Origin: Dehalococcoidia bacterium
GTDB lineage: Bacteria; Chloroflexota; Dehalococcoidia; Dehalococcoidales; JAUWZL01
NCBI GenBank assembly: GCA_030615305.1
Contig: JAUWZL010000040.1
Location: forward strand, 1 to 6,635
Length of the DNA: 6,635 nt
Reading direction: 5' to 3'
This document shows, piece after piece, positions 1 to 6,063 of this stretch. The notes under the pieces were generated by a model. That model was given only the letters and a program-made list of their open reading frames with translations. It was not told the DNA's origin and did no database searches. Numbering within the stretch: the stretch's first letter is position 1; each line of letters begins with the position of its first letter. The translations under genes and the position numbers were made by a program.

Positions 1-4
1 CTTC

Positions 5-62
5 AAACTACCCCTTGTATTGCTGGGGCTAGACTACTTATGTCTTGTACCGTTGGGGCCAA
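5..62 (-). other. Possible 19-codon ORF downstream of recR (doubtful)
   Basis: A short frame opens with TTG two bases after the recR stop, behind an AGGAG located in the last codons of recR, and ends at TGA near the left edge. It would encode 19 residues built of two similar units, LAPTVQDISS and LAPAIQGVV. The repeat reflects a 30-base period in the DNA. There is no family match I recognise. It may equally be untranslated trailer sequence or the edge of a longer repeat lying outside the window. Confidence 0.15.
14..59. repeat. Two imperfect direct repeats, 30-base period
   Basis: CTTGTATTGCTGGGGC at 14-29 recurs as CTTGTACCGTTGGGGC at 44-59, with 13 of 16 bases identical and a spacing of exactly 30 bases. 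It lies immediately downstream of recR. With only two copies visible at the window edge, it could be the start of a minisatellite or a chance similarity. Confidence 0.3.
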
Positions 63-63
63 A

Positions 64-675
64 TTAAAACTCCTGCCTGCCCTCAAGGGCGTGGGTCAGG
101 GTAACATCGTCAGCATATTCCAGTTCGGTGCCGAAAGGCAGCCCCCGGGCCAGGCGGGTAACCTTGATACCCAAGGGGGAAATAAGTTTGTTTAGGTACA
201 TAGCGGTCTGTTCGCCTTCAAGGGTGGGGTTGGTGGCTATGATGGCTTCATCTACCTGGCTCCCTTTTAGCCGCTCTAGAAGCTCCTTTATTCTTATATC
301 ATCAGCACCTACTCCCTCGGTGGGTGAGATGGCACCATGTAGCACATGATATAGCCCCTTATAGGTGCCGATATGTTCCAGAGCTAGGATGTCCTGGGGC
401 TGTTCCACAACGCAGATTTTACTCTGGTCTCGCTCATCACTGCGGCAGATGGGGCAGAAGTCGGAGTCGGCAATATTAAAACAACCGGAGCATAGCTGGG
501 TCTTCTGTCTTAAGTTTATCATGGCCTCAGCCAATGCCTTGGCTTGCTCATTGGGGGCACGAAGCAGGTAGTAGGTGAGTCGCTGGGCGCTTTTGGGGCC
601 GATGCCAGGTAGCCTTGACAGTTCCTGGATGAGTTTACTTACTGTGCCGGTAGTGGTCGCCGGATTGAGGTCCAA
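64..675 (-). CDS. recR: Recombination mediator protein RecR
   Basis: RecR works with RecF/RecO to load RecA on gapped DNA in recombinational repair. The 203-residue product has the usual family length and full domain order. A helix-hairpin-helix lies at about 19-33 ([12 protein letters not shown]). A four-cysteine zinc finger uses C62, C65, C74 and C77. A Toprim domain begins at [10 protein letters not shown] (about 87-96) and contains the [11 protein letters not shown] segment. The C-terminal [12 protein letters not shown] segment (Walker-like in this family) is also intact. The start is TTG at 675-673, chosen because AAGGAG (684-689 on the plus strand as CTCCTT) sits 8 bases upstream and no ATG or GTG fits the family N-terminus. 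It follows ybaB/ebfC by 16 bases, the widely conserved dnaX-ybaB-recR order, so it is almost certainly operonic. Identification is firm. Confidence 0.96.
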   Translation of the reverse strand: MDLNPATTTGTVSKLIQELSRLPGIGPKSAQRLTYYLLRAPNEQAKALAEAMINLRQKTQLCSGCFNIADSDFCPICRSDERDQSKICVVEQPQDILALEHIGTYKGLYHVLHGAISPTEGVGADDIRIKELLERLKGSQVDEAIIATNPTLEGEQTAMYLNKLISPLGIKVTRLARGLPFGTELEYADDVTLTHALEGRQEF

Positions 676-691
676 TTTGAGTTCTCCTTAA

Positions 692-1000
692 CTAGTCGGT
701 TATTCCTGGAATTTTGATACCCCCGGTTAGCTTGCCCAGGTGCTTTGAGGCCAGATTCTTAGACTTATCCAGAGCATCGGTTATCGCTTTGAGCACCAGC
801 TTCTCCAGCTGGTCTGACTCAGCCGGGTCTATAACCTTAGGTGATATGGTGATGGATAGTATTTTTTGTTTACCGTTGGCGGTGACCTTAACCGCACCCT
901 TGCCTGACTGTGCTTCCACGGTCATCTTGGCTAGCTCTTTTTGGGTCTTTTCCAGCTTTGACCTAAGTTCCAGCGCCTGTTTCATCATTGAAAGGTTCAT
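692..1000 (-). CDS. ebfC: YbaB/EbfC family nucleoid-associated DNA-binding protein
   Basis: This 102-residue protein belongs to the YbaB/EbfC family, small homodimers that bind DNA and associate with the nucleoid. Family length is about 100-110 residues. The N-terminal helix (MMKQALELRSKLEKTQKELAKM) is the coiled dimer element. It is followed by the beta-sheet stretch VEAQSGKGAVKVTANGKQK, which carries the characteristic glycine-rich turn and 'V.V.ANG' pattern. Next come PKVIDPAESDQLEKLVLKAI and a C-terminal helix. The ATG overlaps the dnaX stop in the four bases ATGA (997-1000). A GGAGG lies 4 bases upstream, inside the end of dnaX, which points to translational coupling. It sits between dnaX and recR, as in many bacteria. 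The precise role in this lineage is not visible from sequence. Confidence 0.95.
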   Translation of the reverse strand: MNLSMMKQALELRSKLEKTQKELAKMTVEAQSGKGAVKVTANGKQKILSITISPKVIDPAESDQLEKLVLKAITDALDKSKNLASKHLGKLTGGIKIPGITD

Positions 1001-2562
1001 TTTTCCTCCACGTTAATAATTTGGCCGCCAATTCGCTGTGCTTCTCGCACCAGATGATTTGCTTCAGGTTCATAAACGCAGCGGACCTTGCAGGCATGCC
1101 CGATGAATCTGCTTATGACCTCGGCGACTACTTTGTTGTTTTCCGTTTCCTCTATCTTCTCTTTATGGTAGGGATATCTAAAGGACAGGATTACGGTATC
1201 ACCCTCAAAGGCTATTGGTTTAACCCCGGCGCTCCTGAGGATGGCAATAGCTGGTGTTCTTTTGGTCTGTTCTGGGGCCTGTTCAATGGCCTGTTTCCAG
1301 TTTAACCTTAGCTGTTCCAGCTCGCCACCCGGTTCTGGTGGTGTAATGTCAGCCGCCTCTGCTGCCGGTGAAGCTATGGCGGCTGGCTCGGGTTTTTTTG
1401 GTGGTTGTTTTGGTTGGGGTGGGCTAACCTTTACCGGTTTAACCGGTTCAGCTTCGGCTTTAACGCTTGGTGCTGCCTTTGCCTCCGTTAGCGCCAGGCT
1501 GCAGTCAACCAGTGCCAGCTCCAGGGGTAATGTGGAGTAATTATCAAAACCCAGCTCAAGCTGACCAAAGAGCTTGACCGCCTTCAAAATCTGTTCCACG
1601 GAAGCCTTTGCAGCCAGGTCCTTCAGCTCAGCTATTTCCTCAGCGGTAAAGTCCAGGTCTTTATCGCCGCCGGTCTTTACTAGCAGCAGTCCTCTGAGGT
1701 AGGCTACCAGTTCCCGATTGAATTGCTTCAGGTCAAGGCCGTCGTTACTTACGGCATTTATGGTTTTCATGCCGGTGGTAATATCGCTATCTATAATTTG
1801 CCCAGCTAACTCCCTGGCTCGTTTATCTCCGGTAATACCAAGGATTGCCTGAGCCTGGCTCAGCCCGATGTCTGAGCCGTAGTAGGTAAAGAGCTGCTCA
1901 AGCAGGTTTTCGGCGTCCCGCAGACTGCCGGCGGCGCTCTTAGCGATTAGCCGCAGTGCCTCCGGCTCTATCTTTATTCCTTCCGAGCTACAGATAAGAT
2001 TCAATTTCTGCACTATATCTTTTTGACTGACCCGCCGGAAGTCAAAACGCTGGCAACGTGATATGATGGTGGGCAAAACTTTATGGGCTTCGGTGGTAGC
2101 CAGGACGAAGATGACGCTTGGTGGCGGTTCTTCAAGCGTCTTGAGAAGTGCGTTGGAAGCGCTGGTGCTGAGCATATGGACTTCATCTATGATGTAAACC
2201 TTATACCGGGCCTGGTTTGGGGCGTAGTTGACCCTTTCCCTGAGGGCTCGGATATCGTCAACACCGGTGTTTGAGGCGGCGTCAATCTCAATCACATCCA
2301 GCGCTCTACCCTCGGTAATCGCCTGGCATATATAGCAGGTATTGCACGGTTCACCTTTGCCGTTAGTGAGACAGTTTACCGCCTTAGCTAGGATGCGGCC
2401 GGTGCTGGTCTTACCGGTGCCTCTCGGGCCACAGAAAAGATAGGCGTGAGAGACACGGTCGCTGGTTAGGGCGTTAAGTAAAGTCCGGGTTACATGCTCC
2501 TGGCCGACCACCTCAGCTAAGGTCTGTGGACGCCACTTACGATAAAAGACCTGAGAACCCAT
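997..2562 (-). CDS. dnaX: DNA polymerase III clamp-loader subunit gamma/tau (DnaX)
   Basis: DnaX is the AAA+ motor subunit that loads the sliding clamp; its full-length tau form also ties the loader to the polymerase. From the start used here the product is 521 residues. Visible motifs are QVFYRKWRPQ (4-13), Walker A GPRGTGKT (45-52), zinc cysteines C64, C73, C76 and C79, Walker B with DEVH (126-129), SRC (168-170) and sensor 2 GSLRDA (212-217). The collar domain ends near residue 361. A Pro/Ala/Lys-rich linker (about 361-415) and a C-terminal domain follow. I chose ATG at 2562 because homologues start two or three residues before QVxxRKWRP and AAGGG lies 7 bases upstream. An in-frame ATG at 2586 would add 8 residues, but a TATAAT promoter element lies between the two. 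The gene is first in the dnaX-ebfC-recR operon. The linker carries a likely frameshift signal at 1349-1399. Confidence 0.95.
   Translation of the reverse strand: MGSQVFYRKWRPQTLAEVVGQEHVTRTLLNALTSDRVSHAYLFCGPRGTGKTSTGRILAKAVNCLTNGKGEPCNTCYICQAITEGRALDVIEIDAASNTGVDDIRALRERVNYAPNQARYKVYIIDEVHMLSTSASNALLKTLEEPPPSVIFVLATTEAHKVLPTIISRCQRFDFRRVSQKDIVQKLNLICSSEGIKIEPEALRLIAKSAAGSLRDAENLLEQLFTYYGSDIGLSQAQAILGITGDKRARELAGQIIDSDITTGMKTINAVSNDGLDLKQFNRELVAYLRGLLLVKTGGDKDLDFTAEEIAELKDLAAKASVEQILKAVKLFGQLELGFDNYSTLPLELALVDCSLALTEAKAAPSVKAEAEPVKPVKVSPPQPKQPPKKPEPAAIASPAAEAADITPPEPGGELEQLRLNWKQAIEQAPEQTKRTPAIAILRSAGVKPIAFEGDTVILSFRYPYHKEKIEETENNKVVAEVISRFIGHACKVRCVYEPEANHLVREAQRIGGQIINVEEK
1349..1399 (-). 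promoter_or_regulatory. Predicted -1 frameshift element in dnaX (slippery A7 plus stem)
   Basis: Reading dnaX, codons K389 and K390 plus the preceding base form A AAA AAA (1399 down to 1393), in the X XXY YYZ register needed for -1 slippage. Seven bases later CAGCCGCC (1385-1378) can pair perfectly with GGCGGCTG (1357-1350) around a 20-base loop. Shifting to the -1 frame adds 14 residues (TRASRHSFTGSRGG) and then meets TGA at 1351-1349, giving a 404-residue product that keeps the AAA+ and collar domains but loses the linker and tau-specific end. The layout matches the known E. coli dnaX frameshift site (A AAA AAG plus stem-loop). Unlike E. coli, I see no Shine-Dalgarno-like stimulator just upstream, where the sequence is C/A-rich. 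Transcriptional slippage on the A run, known in Thermus dnaX, is an alternative mechanism. Confidence 0.6.
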
Positions 2563-2574
2563 TTTTGCACCCTT

Positions 2575-2602
2575 ATTATACCCCATATTGCCTCATTTCC
2601 AA
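2575..2602 (-). promoter_or_regulatory. Candidate promoter of the dnaX-ebfC-recR operon
   Basis: On the minus strand TTGGAA (2602-2597, 4 of 6 to the -35 consensus) is separated by 16 bases from a perfect TATAAT (2580-2575). A start site 6-8 bases further would leave only about 5-8 untranslated bases before the ATG at 2562, making the message almost leaderless and excluding the upstream ATG at 2586. The TATAAT is only 12 bases from the ATG, so it could also be a coincidence within an AT-rich leader. The upstream hairpin at 2676-2704 ends the previous gene, so a promoter in this interval is expected. Confidence 0.4.
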
Positions 2603-2668
2603 AGGGTGTTTTTGGTGGGCAGAGAATTGCATTTAGGCAGTTTGAGGTTTGAGCTAATTTACTATCTT

Positions 2669-2704
2669 AAAAAACTCCCCCTCCCTCTAAAAGGGGGAGG
2701 GGGA
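2669..2704 (-). terminator. Intrinsic terminator of the tubulin-like gene
   Basis: TCCCCCTCCC (2676-2685) and GGGAGGGGGA (2695-2704) form a perfect 10-bp stem around a 9-base loop. Read on the minus strand the stem is followed by G and then six T (2674-2669), the classical rho-independent layout, 46 bases past the tubulin stop codon. In the plus direction there is no T run, so it acts for the minus strand. It separates the tubulin unit from the dnaX operon. The C5TC3/G3AG5 pattern is simple enough that it may also be a member of a dispersed palindromic repeat family. Confidence 0.8.
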
Positions 2705-2750
2705 TAATCAAGGCAAGGTAGATGAAATTAAAACCGGCCTTTGGGGCAGG

Positions 2751-3923
2751 TTAAAATACCGTGGGTACGTCCTTGGCGGCTTCCTCGATACCGAGAAGTT
2801 TAATCTTGACCTCTTTTTGCCTCTGTTTGATTACCGGCACCAGGCTGGTTGATTCATTATAGTATTGCCTCACCTTTTCCAAATCACTGAGTTCAGACAG
2901 GATGAGTGTTATGTCCATGACACCCCTTTCTCTTGGGTAATCGCCATTTCTTATTATGGCATTGGGTGCCAGGTCTTTTAGCCAGTCACCGAGTTCTTTA
3001 ACCAGGTCCATATTTATCTCCCCGGCTGGTGCTGAGATAAGATACAGGGCTCTGCCGGCATCCTTGGCGTTGCACCTGGTTGATAGCTCGCTGATAGCTT
3101 CGTCCATGGCCTGGATTCCCTTGTGCGTTTCGGTGCTTTTCTCCCTGAAGCTCTTTGTGCCTAAAGACAACTTAAGCCGTCTTAGTTGTGATTGGCCATA
3201 GCCTATTACTGTCCAGCCCAACAGGGTCTGTATTATATCCCCGGCATCAACTGTTTTGGCGCCGACATACTTGTACTTTTTCTCTTCCCCGGCGCAAAGT
3301 AGGTCGTAGAAGGGCTCAACTATTAAGCTGTTAATTTTGGCCAGGTTATTTTTTAGTGAGAAATCCTTTCTAACATATCTTTGATTGTCAGTAAGTATTA
3401 CCGCATCGGCTACTGAGGAGATGGACTTAAGGCATACCGCCGTATTATAGACGGTCCGTTCCTCATTCTCCTCTTCATGCTCAAAGGGCAGGACAACAAG
3501 GGCGTATACCGGTTTGTCGGTATAGCGCTCCTTTATATGCTGGGTTATTATTGGTATTGAGCCTGAGCCGGTGCCACCGGCGGCGCCGGCAATAAGTAAG
3601 AAGCCATCTGTTTCATAAAACCGTTTGGTTGCCCTTAGGGCATCAACAACTTTATCAGCATCTTCTCTGGCTATTTCGGCACCCAGCTCGTTTATCTTGC
3701 CAACGCCGTGACCACCGGTCTTTCGCCCGCCGATAAGTATCCGGTGCTGATAATCTGTTTTGATGGTGGCCAGTCCGGTTAAATCGGCGGCATCTGTGTT
3801 AACGGCAAAGATACCCGGGGTTATTTCAATCCTCCGACGGCTGCGTGCCCTTTTGTTCAATCGGGCAAATTCATCAGCAATCCGACTACCACATTGACCG
3901 AAGCCAATAACTACTAATTTCAT
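2751..3923 (-). CDS. Tubulin/FtsZ-superfamily GTPase, CetZ-like
   Basis: This 390-residue protein is a predicted GTP-dependent, filament-forming cytoskeletal protein. The nucleotide-binding half contains GFGQCGS (7-13), AVNTDAADL (40-48), the GGRKTGGHGVGKINELGAE stretch (65-83), the tubulin signature AGGTGSG (115-121), an EERTVYN segment (154-160) and TDNQR (178-182). The T7 loop VDAGD (225-229) keeps two aspartates, as in the FtsZ NxDxxD catalytic loop. The C-terminal half has the FtsZ/tubulin second domain (about 255-350). The opening 'MKLVVIGFGQCG', the 'ILIG...GHGVG..NELGAEIA' block and signature Ser120 resemble archaeal CetZ more than FtsZ. The first glycine of the usual GGGTG(S/T)G is Ala115. 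The tail ends KDVPTVF, faintly like the FtsZ D-I-P-x-F peptide. The ATG at 3923 has GGGAGG 7 bases upstream. With its own promoter and terminator it looks monocistronic. Whether it acts in shape or division is unknown. Confidence 0.88.
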   Translation of the reverse strand: MKLVVIGFGQCGSRIADEFARLNKRARSRRRIEITPGIFAVNTDAADLTGLATIKTDYQHRILIGGRKTGGHGVGKINELGAEIAREDADKVVDALRATKRFYETDGFLLIAGAAGGTGSGSIPIITQHIKERYTDKPVYALVVLPFEHEEENEERTVYNTAVCLKSISSVADAVILTDNQRYVRKDFSLKNNLAKINSLIVEPFYDLLCAGEEKKYKYVGAKTVDAGDIIQTLLGWTVIGYGQSQLRRLKLSLGTKSFREKSTETHKGIQAMDEAISELSTRCNAKDAGRALYLISAPAGEINMDLVKELGDWLKDLAPNAIIRNGDYPRERGVMDITLILSELSDLEKVRQYYNESTSLVPVIKQRQKEVKIKLLGIEEAAKDVPTVF

Positions 3924-3936
3924 CTTCTACCTCCCT

Positions 3937-3990
3937 GTTGACATACTGATTGTTGTGTTATTTTAACTACACCCATCGGCTAATGTCAAC
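3937..3990. repeat. 8-bp perfect inverted repeat around the tubulin promoter
   Basis: GTTGACAT (3937-3944) and ATGTCAAC (3983-3990) are exact reverse complements separated by 38 bases. The distal arm contains the -35 hexamer of the minus-strand promoter. The proximal arm lies in the untranslated leader just before the ribosome binding site. The two could be half-sites for a looping or dimeric regulator, or simply two TTGACA-like sequences in an AT-rich spacer. Confidence 0.4.
3960..3989 (-). promoter_or_regulatory. Sigma-70-type promoter of the tubulin-like gene
   Basis: On the minus strand a perfect TTGACA (3989-3984) is followed after 18 bases by TAAAAT (3965-3960, 5 of 6). The expected start, near 3952-3954, leaves a leader of about 30 bases containing GGGAGG before the ATG at 3923. 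This is the best promoter match in the window, so the gene is probably transcribed independently of gap. Confidence 0.68.
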
Positions 3991-4006
3991 TCTATTTAAA
4001 AAAATT

Positions 4007-5032
<1,026 letters not shown>

Positions 5033-5037
5033 CTATG

Positions 5038-6063
5038 TTACTTTCTAAGAGCTTGTTTATTATATTTTAATCTTTTAGGGCTGCGCCGGACCATATCAAT
5101 AAAGGCCTCAATCCGTGTTTTTATATGCTGGTTCAGGAAGAAGTCATCATTGCCCTCAAGTGTCAGGATGGGTAGTTTCAGGGCATCCCGGAAGATGATG
5201 TCACCAATGCCCCGATGGCAGAAAGCCTGGACATAATGAATAACCCCATCAATCCGGCGTCGCCCGAGCTCGGTGGCAATGTCCTTTAGCCGGTGGTATA
5301 TTGAGTAGGGGTAGGTATAGCCAGAGTATTGTTCTGCCAGTGAATTTCCTGGTTCGGGCATGGCAAACTGGCGCTGAATCTCGTTAAATACCACCCTGGC
5401 CCCGTTTCTTTCCAGGTAGCGGTAGAGGTCTCGCCCAAAGACTGAGGGCACCCCGATATAGGCCAGCCTGAGCATGTCTTCAGGGTAGGGTGAACGCTGA
5501 TAGCAACTGGTTATTAATTCCTGTAGCTGGCTAGCGTATTTATGGTGGTCTTGATTGAAGTCAGAGGCAGATACCAGCCAGAAATGGTTTTCCAGGCTAC
5601 TTACCAGTCCCTCCTGCCAGGTAAGCCGGTCAAGTGTATGCGCCAGCTGGCGGCAGGGTTTGAGTTCATCTCTAACTTTATTGGCTGCTTTAAGGGTGGT
5701 GCCTAACCTCTCCGCCAGCGCCTCCAGGGTATGGTGCATTTGCTTGGCATCAGGCTGGTCTGGGTAGGCAAAGGGTATGGCTTTGAGCCCTCTAAGTTTT
5801 AGGACTTCCATAAGCATAATGGTATTGGAGCAGTCGCCGGTAGTGACACAGAGAACGGTACTAATGCCAGACTCCATACCTACCCCATAGATGCCTTTAA
5901 TCCAGCTACAGCAGTTCAGGGGGAAGCCAGCCCTCTCGGCAACGGTGACTAGCCGCTCCGGATTGGGGGCATTGATAAATACATTATTAAGGTCAACCGG
6001 TTGGTAGCCAGCGGCCAGTAAAATCTCTATGGGGACGGTGGTGGTAATGCCGATTTTATTCAT
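5038..6063 (-). CDS. 2-hydroxyacyl-CoA dehydratase family protein (HgdB/FldB-like)
   Basis: Members of this family are [4Fe-4S] subunits that dehydrate 2-hydroxyacyl-CoAs, or reduce aromatic acyl-CoAs, by a ketyl-radical route after one-electron activation by an ATPase. The 341-residue product shows the family's opening TTTVPIEILLAAGYQPVDL (7-25). It also has three spaced cysteines suited to cluster binding: Cys52 in CCSWIKG, Cys78 in GDCSNT and Cys282 in QAFCHRG. The family ending LPILTLEGNDD follows Cys282. The start at 6063 rather than 6162 is supported by the homology, by AAGG 9 bases upstream, and because the longer form would overlap tcmP by over 100 bases. The ATG overlaps the tcmP stop by 8 bases, implying coupling. 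No second subunit or activator ATPase lies within the window, so substrate and even dehydratase activity are unproven. A single-protein relative with another reductive role is possible. Confidence 0.85.
   Translation of the reverse strand: MNKIGITTTVPIEILLAAGYQPVDLNNVFINAPNPERLVTVAERAGFPLNCCSWIKGIYGVGMESGISTVLCVTTGDCSNTIMLMEVLKLRGLKAIPFAYPDQPDAKQMHHTLEALAERLGTTLKAANKVRDELKPCRQLAHTLDRLTWQEGLVSSLENHFWLVSASDFNQDHHKYASQLQELITSCYQRSPYPEDMLRLAYIGVPSVFGRDLYRYLERNGARVVFNEIQRQFAMPEPGNSLAEQYSGYTYPYSIYHRLKDIATELGRRRIDGVIHYVQAFCHRGIGDIIFRDALKLPILTLEGNDDFFLNQHIKTRIEAFIDMVRRSPKRLKYNKQALRK
5059..5064 (-). promoter_or_regulatory. Isolated TATAAT upstream of gap (weak)
   Basis: A perfect TATAAT lies on the minus strand in the last codons of the dehydratase gene (the Tyr-Asn of LKYNKQ), 38 bases before the gap ATG. 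No convincing TTGACA-like sequence is found 16-18 bases upstream, where the sequence is G/C-rich. It might provide an internal promoter for gap, but the codons explain the sequence equally well. Confidence 0.22.

Noticed and set aside
988..1305. Plus-strand open frame of 105 codons with hydrophobic stretches
   Set aside because: Antisense to the conserved C-terminal part of dnaX; no homologous family recognised and no credible ribosome binding site.
2563..2586. Upstream ATG extending DnaX by 8 residues
   Set aside because: The extension is not part of the family N-terminus and includes a TATAAT element; it cannot be excluded entirely because a GAGG lies 4 bases before it.
2693..2703. G-quadruplex in the GGGGGAGGGGG run
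   Set aside because: Only two uninterrupted G runs are present, and the adjacent complementary C run makes a plain hairpin far more likely.
3938..3966. Plus-strand promoter TTGACA-17-TTTTAA antisense to gap
   Set aside because: The -10 matches only 3 of 6 bases, and no plus-strand gene follows; the TTGACA is better viewed as the partner arm of the inverted repeat.
3992..4006. T7 run immediately after the gap stop as a terminator
   Set aside because: No G/C-rich stem precedes the T run, so it is not a convincing intrinsic terminator; gap transcripts may end here by another route or read through.
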